NCBI RefSeq assembly: GCF_963678185.1
Contig: NZ_OY782757.1
Span: forward strand, 1,499,001 to 1,563,000
Direction of reading: 5' to 3'
Origin: an uncultured Tolumonas sp.
Lineage (GTDB): Bacteria; Pseudomonadota; Gammaproteobacteria; Enterobacterales; Aeromonadaceae
DNA: 64,000 nucleotides
The translations under genes were made by a program, and so were the position numbers. Positions 17,899 to 29,309 of this stretch are shown here, in pieces; position 1 is the first letter of the stretch, and each line of letters opens with the position of its first letter. The notes beneath the pieces are model-generated. The model saw only the letters and a program-made list of their open reading frames with translations, did no database searches and was not told where the DNA came from.

Positions 17899-20331
17899 TT
17901 ACGCCAAAGTATGTTCAGTTCGCGCAATAATATCGTCTTGAGTATCCGGCGATAATGCAGTGAAAAACGCCGAATAACCCGCGACTCGCACCACCAGATC
18001 CCGATATTGATCAGGATGCTCTTTCGCAGCTAGCAAGGTTTCTCGGGAAACAATGTTGTATTGCACATGCCAGCCTTTGTGTACCTCAAAGAAGGTTCGC
18101 AATAACACCATCAATTTCTGGCGATCGCGCGGTTGTTCCAAACTTGCCGGGTTGAGTTTTTGATTCAGCAGCACGCCACCCAGAATAGCCGCCGTAGGTA
18201 ATTTACCCAGTGAATTAAAGACCGCGGTTGGGCCGTGACTGTCGGTGCCAGACGACGGGCTGGCTCCTTCTGCCAACGGCGCATGGGCTTTACGACCATC
18301 TGGGGTTGCCATCGTCCCGGCACCAAACGGCACATTCGCAGAAATAGACGAGGTACCGGCGTAATAGCCACCACCAATCGGGCCTCGGCCATAACGGGTA
18401 TTATGAAATTGGCTGATTTCATCAATAAACGTCTGATACGCCCGCACCAGCAAATCATCCACCGAGTCATCATCATTACCGTATTTCGCGATCCGATTAG
18501 CCAGCATCAAACGTAATGCTTCACCCTCCTCGCCAGCAAAGTCATTCCCCAATGCAGCCGCTAATTCCTGTTGTGACAATTTACCGCTGAATACCTGATC
18601 ACGCACTGCCGCTAAACTATTACCCAAATTAGCAATGCCGACCTGCAAACCGGATACCCAGTCGTATTTCGCCCCACCCTGTTTTGCCGTTTTACCACGC
18701 TCGATACAATCATCGACCAACGCGGAACACAGAATATCGTGCGCGTTTTCTTCCAACATGGTATCGACAACACAGTCAATCTCAACGGTTTTACGCGTGT
18801 AATAACGGATCTGGCGATCCCATGCCGCCAAGACTTCATCAAAATGTTGGAAGTTGCCTAAACTGAGCCCCTGTGGCTGCGGCAGGAAGGTTGTCCCTGT
18901 TGTAGCATCTTTGCCTTGTTCCAACGCTGCCAGCATGACGCGGGCAAAATTGACAAAACTCATGCCGGTACAACGGTAACCCCATTTACCCGGCACTGCA
19001 GTTTCAATACAGCCGATAGCGGAATAGTTATAAGCATCTTCGACTTCCACACCGAGCTTAATAAATTCAGGAATAACGATTTCATCATTATTGAAAGCCG
19101 GCATACCAAAACCACAGCGGATCACCGCCATACAGGCTTCGAGAAAATCATCGCTCATGCCGGCATGGTAACGCACACTTAAATTAGGCTGGGTAGAACG
19201 CAGACGACCGCATGATTCCAGAATGGTATAAGAGAGAGGATTCACGGCATCAACCGCTGCTCCTTGATGCCAACGCTGACCGCCAATGGTGACATTCTGA
19301 TACAGCGGGCTGCCGGCTGATGCTTTGGAATGCGTACCAGAGCGAATTTTATTCACCTCTAGCAGCTTCAACCAGCAGCAATGCAATAACTCAATCGCTT
19401 GCTCGCGCGGTAAGGTTTGTTCTAATTCCACATCACGGCGATACCAAGGGTAGAGATATTGATCCATGCGGCCAAACGACACTGAATGCCCGTTAGACTC
19501 GATCTGCAACACCAATTGAATGAAATAACACAACTGCAAGGCTTGCCAGAAGGTACGCGGCGGCTGTTGGGCGATCAAATCGCAGTTTTCCGCAATCGCT
19601 AACAATTCATCTCTGCGCTCAATCCGGCTTTCCTCACTGGCCATCTGGCGCGCCAGTGCGGCATAACGTTGGATATGTTCTGACAACGCCAGCAAGGTAA
19701 TATCCACCGATTTCAGAAACTGTTCACGGTGCAGATCATTCCAGTCAGCTAAATCGAGCCGTTGCCGCCGCTCTGCGACTTTGGCCTGTAAGCCATGAAT
19801 CCCCAGCTCAAGCAGTTGCGGATAATCCACCGCCAGATGCGCATCACCCGAGGTCATATTACCTTCGGCTTTGATAATGCCACTGGCTAAAATCGCTTTC
19901 TGCTCTTCGGTAAACAGTCCATAACAGCGATCTTGTACCGTTTGCCCACGCCAGAAAGGTGCTAGTTGATGGATCGCGACTTTATCTTCGGCCGTAACAC
20001 TAAAACCGGCACCAGGGCGATCGCCGAGTTCATCGATCTCTTTTTCTACCCAGCCAACGGTATATTCCGGAAAAATCGGTGCTGCGCGTAAACGAGACGC
20101 CTGATTACCAATGATCAATTCATCATTGTCGATCCAAATCGTGCGTTGTTGCAGATGATGCGCCAGCGCCAGCGCACGACGCACGACGATCGGTTTATCT
20201 ATATTCGCCTGATAACTTTCGGTGTAATGACGCGCACGCTCAGTACAAACCGGTGGTTTGACGATCTCTACCAAACGCCGTTTATGATCACGAATACGCG
20301 CAGATAACGTAGTCAGGTCTAGTTCAGTCAT
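17899..20331 (-). CDS. pflF: Glycyl radical enzyme (PflF/YbiW type)
   Basis: This oxygen-sensitive enzyme carries the glycyl radical at G785 in RVAGYSA and the thiyl Cys C441 in the block AIGCIETAV. The following E443 gives the GCxE pattern of dehydratase-type members, unlike the two adjacent Cys of true pyruvate formate-lyase. Its 810-residue length fits E. coli YbiW/PflF. From memory, YbiW has been reported to dehydrate 1,5-anhydroglucitol 6-phosphate to 1-deoxyfructose 6-phosphate, which fructose-6-phosphate aldolase can split. The activase gene lies two bases upstream and an aldolase gene is divergent next door, matching the ybiY-ybiW-fsaA set. A family member with another diol or polyol substrate cannot be excluded. 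Confidence 0.85.
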   Translation of the reverse strand: MTELDLTTLSARIRDHKRRLVEIVKPPVCTERARHYTESYQANIDKPIVVRRALALAHHLQQRTIWIDNDELIIGNQASRLRAAPIFPEYTVGWVEKEIDELGDRPGAGFSVTAEDKVAIHQLAPFWRGQTVQDRCYGLFTEEQKAILASGIIKAEGNMTSGDAHLAVDYPQLLELGIHGLQAKVAERRQRLDLADWNDLHREQFLKSVDITLLALSEHIQRYAALARQMASEESRIERRDELLAIAENCDLIAQQPPRTFWQALQLCYFIQLVLQIESNGHSVSFGRMDQYLYPWYRRDVELEQTLPREQAIELLHCCWLKLLEVNKIRSGTHSKASAGSPLYQNVTIGGQRWHQGAAVDAVNPLSYTILESCGRLRSTQPNLSVRYHAGMSDDFLEACMAVIRCGFGMPAFNNDEIVIPEFIKLGVEVEDAYNYSAIGCIETAVPGKWGYRCTGMSFVNFARVMLAALEQGKDATTGTTFLPQPQGLSLGNFQHFDEVLAAWDRQIRYYTRKTVEIDCVVDTMLEENAHDILCSALVDDCIERGKTAKQGGAKYDWVSGLQVGIANLGNSLAAVRDQVFSGKLSQQELAAALGNDFAGEEGEALRLMLANRIAKYGNDDDSVDDLLVRAYQTFIDEISQFHNTRYGRGPIGGGYYAGTSSISANVPFGAGTMATPDGRKAHAPLAEGASPSSGTDSHGPTAVFNSLGKLPTAAILGGVLLNQKLNPASLEQPRDRQKLMVLLRTFFEVHKGWHVQYNIVSRETLLAAKEHPDQYRDLVVRVAGYSAFFTALSPDTQDDIIARTEHTLA

Positions 20332-20333
20332 AA

Positions 20334-21248
20334 TTACCCCCTCAGAATAGCAGTCAGACCACAGGCTTTGGCTTGCTGCTCGGCAAAGGCCAGTAACTCG
20401 GGTCGATCAAGTGGTTTTCGGGCACAGTCATAATCCAGCCCGAGTAAATGGTATTTGTGCATGCCATAGGTGTGATACGGCAGGAAATGGATTTCGCCAC
20501 TACCACCAAATTGTTGATAGTGCTTAGCCGCTTGCTGAATGATGGCGTTCAGCGTTATTTCGTCATCGTTGAAATCAGTAATGATGGGCACACGAAATAA
20601 AATATTGGCGCCGCTTTTGCCTAGTTTTTCAATATTGTGTTGGATTAAAGGCAACTGACCATCGGTCCATTGCAGGAACTTATCTGCATCGGTGTGTTTC
20701 AGATCAACCAGCCACAAATCAACAAATTGCAGTGATGGTTCTATGTAATGCCAAGGCACATGCAGGCAGCTCTCTACTGCGGTATGAATACCTTCCTGAC
20801 GAGCCATTTGCAGCACCTGTTGTGTCAGTTTTGGCTGCATAAACGGTTCGCCTCCTGACAAAGTCAGGCCCCCACCACTGCGCTGATAAAACGCCTTATC
20901 ACGACGTACTTGCGCCATGATTTGCTCGACATCCATCTCATCGCCACAAAGTGAAATGGCACTACTTGGGCAAGCATCAGCAGCCAATCGCATCTCATTT
21001 TCTGTGAGTCCATGTCGCAAAATAGTTACGACTGAAGTGCTATCCTCGCGTTTAAAACAGGAACTATGCTGCGTGCAACGCTGACACCCCTGCGTACACA
21101 GGCGTTCGTCGTATAACAGATCTAAACTGCGCGACCGACTTTCCGGATTCTGGCACCAGCGGCAACTGAGTGAGCACCCTTTCGTGAACACTACTGTTCT
21201 GATCCCAGGGCCATCATGGGTGGCATAACGTTGCAGATTGCAGATCAT
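20334..21248 (-). CDS. pflE: Glycyl radical enzyme activating enzyme (radical SAM)
   Basis: The 304-residue activase installs the glycyl radical on its partner using S-adenosylmethionine and a [4Fe-4S] cluster. The radical-SAM motif is C25-x3-C29-x2-C32 in KGCSLSCRWCQNPE. Further Cys-rich sequence (LCTQGCQRC, a Cys in HSSC, then DACPSSA) is consistent with an extra ferredoxin-like cluster domain, although it looks shorter than the usual eight-Cys, two-cluster insert. The GGE-type motif LSGGEPFMQ and the DLKH segment are present. It is the first gene of the operon, two bases before the glycyl radical enzyme gene, downstream of an FNR-type site. Confidence 0.88.
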   Translation of the reverse strand: MICNLQRYATHDGPGIRTVVFTKGCSLSCRWCQNPESRSRSLDLLYDERLCTQGCQRCTQHSSCFKREDSTSVVTILRHGLTENEMRLAADACPSSAISLCGDEMDVEQIMAQVRRDKAFYQRSGGGLTLSGGEPFMQPKLTQQVLQMARQEGIHTAVESCLHVPWHYIEPSLQFVDLWLVDLKHTDADKFLQWTDGQLPLIQHNIEKLGKSGANILFRVPIITDFNDDEITLNAIIQQAAKHYQQFGGSGEIHFLPYHTYGMHKYHLLGLDYDCARKPLDRPELLAFAEQQAKACGLTAILRG

Positions 21249-21306
21249 AATTTATCCTGTCACTTAGCTTCGACTTTCATTTAAAAACTTTCATTCGAAG
21301 TTTATT

Positions 21307-21320
21307 TTGATTTCAATCAA
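21307..21320. promoter_or_regulatory. Perfect FNR-binding site between divergent pflEF and fsa operons
   Basis: TTGATTTCAATCAA matches the FNR consensus TTGAT-N4-ATCAA at all ten defined positions. It lies 58 bp from the activase start and 60 bp from the aldolase start, so one dimer could switch on both directions under anoxia. Confidence 0.75.
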
Positions 21321-21380
21321 GCTTTATCGTGATTCATATTTATATAGTGAGATCTGAAAAGTAGATCACAGGAGAAGATG

Positions 21381-22034
21381 ATGGAGTTTTACCTTGATAG
21401 TGCCGACCTGAATGCCATTGAACGATTAGCGCGCTTTATGCCCATTCAAGGTGTCACCACTAACCCCAGTATTGTGGCAAAAGGACGTAAACCGTTAGCC
21501 ACTGTGCTGCCAGCATTACGTAACATTATTGGTGCAGAAAATGTGTTGTTTGCACAGGTTCTGGCTGATAACGCCGAAGAAATGGTGAAAGAAGCCGAGC
21601 ATCTACAAGCTCTAGATCCTCGCTTGGTAGTCAAGATCCCAGTAACCCCGGAAGGTCTGTTAGCGATCAAATTACTGAAACAGCGCAACATCCCAACACT
21701 GGGCACCGCGGTTTATTCCCCGATGCAGGGTTTGTTGGCCGCCTTAGCCGGTGCCAGTTATGTCGCGCCTTATGTGAACCGGATTGATGCTCAAGGTGGC
21801 AGTGGCATTAAGTGTGTGCAGGAATTACAGCAACTGCTCACGTTGCATGCCCCGCACTGTCAGGTTTTAGCCGCCAGCTTTAAAACGCCACGCCAAGTGT
21901 TAGATTGTTTATTAGCAGGTTGTACCAGCGTGACATTACCGATTGATGTAGCAGAACAGCTGTTACGCAGCCCGGCAGTCGACGCAGCTCTTGTACAATT
22001 TAATCAGGAATGGCAAGAAGCATTCGGCGCATAA
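21381..22034 (+). CDS. fsa: Fructose-6-phosphate aldolase
   Basis: This small class I aldolase of the transaldolase family (217 aa) cleaves fructose 6-phosphate or 1-deoxyfructose 6-phosphate to glyceraldehyde 3-phosphate plus dihydroxyacetone or hydroxyacetone. The Schiff-base lysine is K85 in RLVVKIPVT, the same number as in E. coli FsaA; GVTTNPS and [14 protein letters not shown] also match. Two adjacent ATGs exist (21378, 21381); I use the second because the family begins ME(F/L)YLD and AGGAG is then six bases away. It is divergent from the glycyl radical operon. Confidence 0.92.
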   Translation: MEFYLDSADLNAIERLARFMPIQGVTTNPSIVAKGRKPLATVLPALRNIIGAENVLFAQVLADNAEEMVKEAEHLQALDPRLVVKIPVTPEGLLAIKLLKQRNIPTLGTAVYSPMQGLLAALAGASYVAPYVNRIDAQGGSGIKCVQELQQLLTLHAPHCQVLAASFKTPRQVLDCLLAGCTSVTLPIDVAEQLLRSPAVDAALVQFNQEWQEAFGA

Positions 22035-22143
22035 GCATTGCCGCTTAATGGCTAAAACTGCAACAAAACCAGCAGATAAGCTGCGCTATTTGCTGGTTGC
22101 CGACCAAGATTTAAGCAGACAGGAACGGTTAAATAAAAAAGGG

Positions 22144-22172
22144 TTGACGGTAACAGCGCATATACGCATAAT
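22144..22172 (+). promoter_or_regulatory. Sigma70-type promoter of the tRNA cluster
   Basis: TTGACG (-35, 22144-22149) and CATAAT (-10, 22167-22172) are 17 bp apart and followed by a GC-rich discriminator (GCGCCCCG), as is common for stringently controlled stable-RNA promoters. The first tRNA begins 44 bp later. Confidence 0.7.
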
Positions 22173-22216
22173 GCGCCCCGCACAGTTCAGCAGCAATGCC
22201 GAATTGTACGAGTGTT

Positions 22217-22293
22217 GGCTATGTAGCTCAGTTGGTTAGAGCATCGCACTCATAATGCGGGGGTCACAGGTTCGAATCCCGTCATAGCCACCA
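22217..22293 (+). tRNA. tRNA-Met (CAT)
   Basis: A 77-nt cloverleaf with acceptor GGCTATG / CATAGCC and encoded CCA, D-arm GCTCAGTTGGTTAGAGC, anticodon CAT in CTCATAA and T-arm GGTTCGAATCC. It matches the elongator tRNA-Met pattern (metT type). Confidence 0.95.
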
Positions 22294-22297
22294 TTTT

Positions 22298-22372
22298 TGG
22301 GGTGTCGCCAAGCGGTAAGGCAGTGGATTCTGATTCCACCATACCCAGGTTCGAATCCTGGCACCCCAGCCA
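22298..22372 (+). tRNA. tRNA-Gln (CTG)
   Basis: A 75-nt tRNA starting TGGGGTG and ending CACCCCAGCCA, with anticodon CTG in TTCTGAT. It lies five bases after the first tRNA-Met. Confidence 0.95.
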
Positions 22373-22394
22373 TCATTATGTAAAGTTTTCCAGT

Positions 22395-22469
22395 TGGGGT
22401 ATCGCCAAGCGGTAAGGCAACGGGTTTTGATCCCGTCATACCCAGGTTCGAATCCTGGTACCCCAGCCA
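22395..22469 (+). tRNA. tRNA-Gln (TTG), copy 1
   Basis: A 75-nt tRNA starting TGGGGTA and ending TACCCCAGCCA, with anticodon TTG in TTTTGAT. It is identical to the copy 95 bp downstream. Confidence 0.95.
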
Positions 22470-22489
22470 TCTAATTTAAATATTCCAGT

Positions 22490-22564
22490 TGGGGTATCGC
22501 CAAGCGGTAAGGCAACGGGTTTTGATCCCGTCATACCCAGGTTCGAATCCTGGTACCCCAGCCA
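22490..22564 (+). tRNA. tRNA-Gln (TTG), copy 2
   Basis: Identical in sequence to the preceding tRNA-Gln, and the six-base lead-in (TCCAGT) before the gene is also shared, which indicates a recent tandem duplication. Confidence 0.95.
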
Positions 22565-22579
22565 TATTTAATCTTGAAA

Positions 22580-22656
22580 GGCTATGTAGCTCAGTTGGTT
22601 AGAGCATCGCACTCATAATGCGAGGGTCACAGGTTCGAATCCCGTCATAGCCACCA
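22580..22656 (+). tRNA. tRNA-Met (CAT), copy 2
   Basis: A 77-nt elongator-type tRNA-Met almost identical to the first copy; it differs visibly at the anticodon-stem side (ATGCGAGGG versus ATGCGGGGG). It is the last tRNA of the array. Confidence 0.95.
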
Positions 22657-22747
22657 TTTCTTCCCTATACACATCAAACAGATCTTACAATTCATTCGCT
22701 AGTTTTTGTCTGATTTCTCATCTGTTCGCTGATTGCCCTATTTTAAA

Positions 22748-22957
22748 TTATTGTGCTTTCGTTTGCTGATCGCTTAGTTGCTGTTCTTTGGCCTGCTTGG
22801 CTTTTAGGGCAATTAACTCCGTATTCAGCGCCTGCATTTTCTGCGTTAAGATCACCATATCAGCCTGTAACTTGGCATCATCAGCATGGCTGGCACAGCC
22901 AGTTAATAACAACAGACTAAGTATTAAGTTGTTACGTCGTTGTCGACATTCGGCCAT
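22748..22957 (-). CDS. Small Lpp-like lipoprotein (69 aa)
   Basis: The protein has a basic N-terminus, a hydrophobic stretch and the lipobox LLTGC, so it should be a lipid-anchored protein of 46-48 mature residues. The rest is hydrophilic and heptad-like (QADMVILTQKMQALNTEL and on), predicting a coiled coil as in Lpp-type envelope lipoproteins. There is no C-terminal Lys for peptidoglycan linkage of the Lpp kind (it ends TKAQ). It lies downstream of serS on the same strand, after a terminator. The specific function is unknown; retention in the inner membrane versus the outer is not clear, the residue after Cys being Ala. Confidence 0.7.
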   Translation of the reverse strand: MAECRQRRNNLILSLLLLTGCASHADDAKLQADMVILTQKMQALNTELIALKAKQAKEQQLSDQQTKAQ

Positions 22958-23000
22958 ATTTCCCCCGATCGAATAGGTTCGTTCAATTTTTGGGATAAAA

Positions 23001-23030
23001 AAAGCAGACCCAATGAGACGGTCTGCTTTT
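23001..23030 (-). terminator. Terminator downstream of serS
   Basis: AAAGCAGAC (23001-23009) pairs with GTCTGCTTT (23021-23029); on the minus strand it is followed by a long U-run (TTTTTTTATCCC). Confidence 0.8.
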
Positions 23031-23065
23031 CTGTTTGTTACATCATATCAACCGTGACTACATCA

Positions 23066-24442
<1,377 letters not shown>

Positions 24443-24543
24443 TTACCAAAAGCCGTCGATGGCGGGTACGCCAAAACAAGGATTATTCTATTTTGATAGC
24501 GTTATGAAGGTCTTGATAACACACTAGTGTGCCTATTTCACCG

Positions 24544-25887
24544 TTAGCGCGGTTTGGGATACCGCTGAAAAGTGGTTTGAGCATCCAGCTCTGACAGGTA
24601 ATTCAATTTTTGCGCGATCTGTTTTTCGGCACCACGTTCGGATGGCAGATAATACTCTCGTCCTTCTAATTCAGGCGGGAAATAACACTCACCTGCCGCA
24701 TAAGCACCCGGTTCATTGTGCGCGTAGCGATATTCCTCACCATACCCCAACGATGCCATCAGCTTGGTTGGTGCATTACGCAGATGCGGTGGCACTTCAT
24801 AATCCGGTTGTGTTTTGGCATCCTGTAATGCCGCTTTCCAGGCAACATACACCGCATTACTTTTCGGTGCACAAGCCAGATATACCACCGCTTGTGCAAT
24901 CGCACGTTCCCCTTCTGCCGGCCCTACCCGCTCGAAACAGTCCCATGCTGCGAGTGCAACACGCATCGCATTCGGATCAGCGTTGCCAATGTCTTCCGAT
25001 GCAATCGCGAGTAAACGGCGGGCAACATACAACGGATCACCACCGGCGGCGACAATGCGCGCATACCAGTAAAGCCCAGCCTGCGGATCAGAGCCGCGAA
25101 TGGATTTATGAAAAGCAGAGATCAGATCGTAATAAACATCACCCTGATTATCAAAACGCGCCACCTTTTCGCCGGAAACTGCCGCCAGCAGATGACGGTC
25201 CACCCGTTTCACGCCGTTGTGGGTTTCAACCATATCGTTGAGCAGTTCAAGGTAATTCAACGCTTTACGCGCATCACCATCGACCAGTTGCACCAGTGCT
25301 TTTAACACGCCCTCTTCGAACTGCAATGCTTCACCCGCCAATCCGCGAGTATCGGTTAACGCTTGCTCGACCACTTGCTGAATATCATCATCGGTCAGAC
25401 GTTTCAGCAGATAGACGCGGGCCCGCGATAACAACGCGTTGTTCAGTTCAAACGAGGGGTTTTCCGTAGTAGCACCGACAAAGATGATAGTGCCATCTTC
25501 GATATGGGGTAAGAAGGCGTCTTGTTGGCTTTTATTGAAGCGATGCACTTCATCGACAAACAGCAGAGTGCGACGACCGCGGTAGCTGTTGTCTTTCGCA
25601 CGATCAATGGCAGCTCGGATCTCTTTTACGCCCGATGTCACCGCAGAAATACGTTCGACATCGGCCTGACAATAACGTGCCATCAGCTCGGCTAAGGTGG
25701 TTTTACCCGTGCCGGGCGGCCCCCATAAAATCATGGAGTGACAATGGCCAGCCTCAATTGCTCGTCGTAGCGGTTTGCCTTCTGCCAGTAAATGGCGCTG
25801 GCCAATATACTGGTCTAACCGCTCTGGCCGCATCCGCGCAGCCAGAGGGCGAAAATCAGAAGCAAAATCCAGCGACAGATTGCTCAT
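24544..25887 (-). CDS. rarA: Replication-associated recombination protein A
   Basis: RarA (MgsA) is a clamp-loader-like AAA+ ATPase acting at stalled forks. The 447-aa protein carries Walker A GPPGTGKT at 56-63, Walker [13 protein letters not shown], a sensor segment [10 protein letters not shown] and the C-terminal tetramerisation/MgsA domain ending near the conserved [17 protein letters not shown]. Its start codon shares one base with the lolA stop (TGATG), so the lolA-rarA pair is translationally coupled, as in E. coli. Confidence 0.95.
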   Translation of the reverse strand: MSNLSLDFASDFRPLAARMRPERLDQYIGQRHLLAEGKPLRRAIEAGHCHSMILWGPPGTGKTTLAELMARYCQADVERISAVTSGVKEIRAAIDRAKDNSYRGRRTLLFVDEVHRFNKSQQDAFLPHIEDGTIIFVGATTENPSFELNNALLSRARVYLLKRLTDDDIQQVVEQALTDTRGLAGEALQFEEGVLKALVQLVDGDARKALNYLELLNDMVETHNGVKRVDRHLLAAVSGEKVARFDNQGDVYYDLISAFHKSIRGSDPQAGLYWYARIVAAGGDPLYVARRLLAIASEDIGNADPNAMRVALAAWDCFERVGPAEGERAIAQAVVYLACAPKSNAVYVAWKAALQDAKTQPDYEVPPHLRNAPTKLMASLGYGEEYRYAHNEPGAYAAGECYFPPELEGREYYLPSERGAEKQIAQKLNYLSELDAQTTFQRYPKPR

Positions 25888-26510
25888 CAGCGTTGGTCGT
25901 CAACCGTCACACCTTCCGGTGTTTTGAAGTTGAAGGTATCCGCTTTGATGGTCGGGTTAGCATTGAAAGCTGACAGTGTAAATTCACTGCGCTGGCCTTG
26001 TGCTTCACTCACTTCCATCCGGGTAATATGGTTTTGATTATCAAACACCATACGCAATGATTCGATGCGTTGATCTTTTTGTTTACTGGTGATGGTGAAA
26101 GCCGAGCCATCTTGATCGATGAGGTAATTTTTCCAGATTTTATCATCGGTACTGGAGATCAGCAGAAACGGCGTATTCACCACCGCTTTGCTTAAACTCA
26201 TTACCGTGACCTGCTCAACAAACGGGTCATACAACCAAACGGCTTTGCCATCAGACAGAATCAAATTGTCATCTGGTTTTTTGGCTTCCCAGCGAAAATG
26301 ATCGGGGCGTTGCAACACCATTTCACCACTGCCATTTTGCAAAGGCTTGCCCTGAGCATCAGTCACAGTTTGTTCAAAATGCGCGCTAAACTGGCGAATA
26401 CTCGCCAATTTTTTCTTTAACGCCGCACTGTCATCAGCCAATGCATTAAAACTCAGTGACCAGATACAAGCGGTTAAACCCGCCGCACACCATTTCGCAA
26501 TTGTTGTCAT
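25887..26510 (-). CDS. lolA: Outer-membrane lipoprotein carrier protein LolA
   Basis: LolA ferries lipoproteins through the periplasm from LolCDE to LolB. The 207-residue precursor has a signal peptide ending ALA at 23-25, then the family start ([21 protein letters not shown] in two pieces), the hydrophobic-cavity residues around [14 protein letters not shown], and the closing [11 protein letters not shown]. It starts two bases after the ftsK stop and overlaps rarA by one base: ftsK-lolA-rarA is one operon. Confidence 0.95.
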   Translation of the reverse strand: MTTIAKWCAAGLTACIWSLSFNALADDSAALKKKLASIRQFSAHFEQTVTDAQGKPLQNGSGEMVLQRPDHFRWEAKKPDDNLILSDGKAVWLYDPFVEQVTVMSLSKAVVNTPFLLISSTDDKIWKNYLIDQDGSAFTITSKQKDQRIESLRMVFDNQNHITRMEVSEAQGQRSEFTLSAFNANPTIKADTFNFKTPEGVTVDDQR

Positions 26511-26511
26511 A

Positions 26512-29142
26512 TCAGTCTCTCATAGGTGCTGGTGACAGCACTTCGCGTTGCCCATTACTACCCGGTGCACTGACAATTCCATGGCCTTCCATCTGTTCAA
26601 TCAGACGTGCCGCACGGTTATAACCGATTTTAAAACGACGTTGTACGCTGGAAGTAGAACCACGACGTGATTCCACGACAAATTCAACGGCTTCATCAAA
26701 TAACGGATCTAAATCTTCATCACGACTAGTTTGTTCACCCGGCAGCGCATTTTCTGCGGTGATCTCACCATTCAGAATTTCATCGATGTAGTTTGGTTCG
26801 CCACGCAGTTTCCAGTCATCCACTACGCGATGCACTTCATTATCACTGACAAACGCACCGTGCACACGCGCAGGGTTATTATCCCCTGGTGGCATATACA
26901 GCATGTCACCCATACCCAACAATGCTTCGGCACCTTGTTGATCCAGAATGGTCCGTGAATCGATTTTCGATGACACTTGGAACGAAATACGCGTTGGGAT
27001 ATTCGCTTTAATTAAGCCCGTAATAACATCAACCGATGGACGCTGAGTCGCCAGAATCAGGTGAATACCTGCCGCACGCGCTTTTTGAGCAATACGCGCA
27101 ATCAGCTCTTCCACCTTTTTGCCAACCATCATCATCATGTCGGCAAACTCATCGACGATCACCACGATATGCGGCAAGCGCTCCAGATCTGGCGCTTCTT
27201 CCTCAAAGGAATCATTCGGACGCCAGAATGGGTCTTTAATTGGATTGCCCGAATCCAGTGCCGCACCGATTTTAGCGTTATAGCCTTTCAGGTTACGCAC
27301 GCCCATGACGGACATCAGTTTATAGCGACGTTCCATCTCACCAACACACCAGCGCAGCGCATTGGCGGCATCTTTCATGTCAGTAACCACTTCAGTCAGC
27401 AGATGCGGAATGCCTTCATAAACTGACAATTCCAGCATTTTCGGGTCGATCATGATAAAGCGCACCTCTTCTGGTGTGGCTTTATATAGCATCGAAATGA
27501 TCATGGCGTTCACGCCAACTGATTTACCCGAGCCTGTGGTTCCTGCTACCAGCACATGTGGCATTTTCGCCAGATCCACAACGGTTGCTTCACCTGCAAT
27601 GTCTTGACCTAACACCAGCGTTAATGGGCTACTTGCATTGCGGAAGGCATCACTGTCGATCACTTCGCGCAGATGTACGGTTTGACGATAACGGTTCGGT
27701 AATTCCAACCCGATATATGGTTTACCCGGAATAACTTCAACCACTCGCACGCTCACGGCAGAGAGTGAACGCGCCAGATCACGGGATAACCCAGTGATCT
27801 TGCTGGCTTTCATACCCGGAGCCAGATCCAGCTCAAAACGAGTGATCACTGGGCCAGGATAAACACCCACCACACGGGCTTGCACGTTGTAATCAGCCAG
27901 TTTGGATTCCACCAAGCGCGCAATACGATCGAGCTCTTCTTTGCTCATCATTTGCACTTTCGGTGGTGGCGTTTCCAGCAAATTAAACGATGGTAAATCA
28001 CCAATTGCGGCTTTTTTACGAGCCCGGTCTAACAACGCCTGTTCAGCAACTTGTAGCGGGGTTGGTGCCGCCGCAGGAGCCGGTTGCACAGCGACGCTCA
28101 CTGGCGCACTTGATACAGTACTAGTTTGTACAGTCGCAGTTACTGCCGGTTTATTCTCTTTATCTTCAGTCACCCACGGCATGGTGGGTTCCCAGTCATC
28201 ATCATCTTCTAATGCTGACCAGCTAGCCGTAAAAGTAGGTTCACTACGAGCAGCGTTATTCTTCACCGGATTAAGATTAAATTCCGGCTCGCGACGCTCT
28301 GTAGTTGCAGGGGCTGGTACATCATCGTCCTCGTCATCGAGATCATCGTTTTGTACTGCAACCGGTGGTTTGCGGCTAAATGAAAAACGTGGCGCACGTT
28401 GGGGAATGACGCTCTCATCAACGCCAGCCGGTGACGGGATAAAATCATCCTCATCGTCATCATCTGTGAATGAATCATGATCATCATGCACATCAGATTG
28501 CACCCGTTGATAACCCGCTTTACCAGCAAACCAACCAACGATGCGACTTGGCAGCGTATAAATAAAATTCAACACGCCGGTCACTGCTTCGCCAATTTTC
28601 TCGGCCAGCATGAGCCATGACCAACCGGTGAAGAGCGTAATACTGGCAGCAATCAGACACAGCAACACCAGTGTGGTGCCTAACTGACCAAAGATCGGCA
28701 ATAGCGCGGTATACAGCATGTCACCGATCAATCCGCCCGAGGAGAAGTTATGAATATCAGTGAAATTCATACTGCCCATGGCAGACATCGACAGAAACAG
28801 CGCAATGAAACCGATAATGCGTAAACCTAAGGCAAAATAGTCCACTTCCAATAAGCGATATGGTGCTTTGAAAATAGCCCAGCCGATGATCACGACCAGC
28901 ACTGGGATAATATAAGCAAACACCCCGAAGACAAAAAACATCAGATCAGCCAGCCATGCACCCGCACTACCTGCGGCGTTATGTACTGTGCCGCCCCAGG
29001 CCGTTTGCGACCAACCCGGATCAGACGGATGGTAAGTAATTAATGAAAGCAGCATGAATAACGCGGCAACCGTTAAAACTATTAACCCCGTCTCAAAAAC
29101 GCGCCGTAAACCTGACATCGGCGTAAACTTTCCAGCAGCCAA
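26512..29142 (-). CDS. ftsK: DNA translocase FtsK
   Basis: FtsK links chromosome dimer resolution to cell division. The 876-residue protein has four N-terminal membrane spans (about 20-195), an acidic, Pro/Ala-rich linker (about 215-390), the RecA-like motor with Walker A GTTGSGKS near residue 530-540 and Walker [13 protein letters not shown], and the C-terminal winged-helix gamma domain (about 810-870) that reads KOPS sites. The linker is much shorter than in E. coli FtsK (about 1330 aa), as in many other proteobacteria. lrp lies upstream on the same strand, 167 bp away. Confidence 0.95.
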   Translation of the reverse strand: MAAGKFTPMSGLRRVFETGLIVLTVAALFMLLSLITYHPSDPGWSQTAWGGTVHNAAGSAGAWLADLMFFVFGVFAYIIPVLVVIIGWAIFKAPYRLLEVDYFALGLRIIGFIALFLSMSAMGSMNFTDIHNFSSGGLIGDMLYTALLPIFGQLGTTLVLLCLIAASITLFTGWSWLMLAEKIGEAVTGVLNFIYTLPSRIVGWFAGKAGYQRVQSDVHDDHDSFTDDDDEDDFIPSPAGVDESVIPQRAPRFSFSRKPPVAVQNDDLDDEDDDVPAPATTERREPEFNLNPVKNNAARSEPTFTASWSALEDDDDWEPTMPWVTEDKENKPAVTATVQTSTVSSAPVSVAVQPAPAAAPTPLQVAEQALLDRARKKAAIGDLPSFNLLETPPPKVQMMSKEELDRIARLVESKLADYNVQARVVGVYPGPVITRFELDLAPGMKASKITGLSRDLARSLSAVSVRVVEVIPGKPYIGLELPNRYRQTVHLREVIDSDAFRNASSPLTLVLGQDIAGEATVVDLAKMPHVLVAGTTGSGKSVGVNAMIISMLYKATPEEVRFIMIDPKMLELSVYEGIPHLLTEVVTDMKDAANALRWCVGEMERRYKLMSVMGVRNLKGYNAKIGAALDSGNPIKDPFWRPNDSFEEEAPDLERLPHIVVIVDEFADMMMMVGKKVEELIARIAQKARAAGIHLILATQRPSVDVITGLIKANIPTRISFQVSSKIDSRTILDQQGAEALLGMGDMLYMPPGDNNPARVHGAFVSDNEVHRVVDDWKLRGEPNYIDEILNGEITAENALPGEQTSRDEDLDPLFDEAVEFVVESRRGSTSSVQRRFKIGYNRAARLIEQMEGHGIVSAPGSNGQREVLSPAPMRD

Positions 29143-29282
29143 ACCTATACTCCTTATTGGAAAGCGATAATTATGCGTCTGAGGATATAAAGAGAACTGA
29201 GCTCAGACTTGAATTCTGCGGCGTATTATAAGCGGTCGTGGAGGAAGTAGGTACAATTCTGTTGCGCGGGATGATGAACATA

Positions 29283-29302
29283 GCCCGTGCAATAGCACGG
29301 GC
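29283..29302 (-). terminator. Stem-loop after lrp
   Basis: GCCCGTGC / GCACGGGC with a 4-nt loop, eight bases past the lrp stop on the minus strand. No good U-run follows, so termination is only probable. Confidence 0.45.
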
Positions 29303-29309
29303 CTCACTC

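Noticed and set aside
22236-22470. Minus-strand ORFs in the tRNA array with GVPGFEPGY-type products
   Set aside because: They are antisense readings of tRNA T-arms, a well-known false gene class.
27902-28480. 192-codon plus-strand ORF rich in Ser
   Set aside because: It is the antisense of the acidic Asp-rich linker of FtsK (GAT/GAC runs read backward as Ser/Ile codons).
28263-28538. Minus-strand ORF rich in Met
   Set aside because: Frame-shifted shadow of the same FtsK linker.
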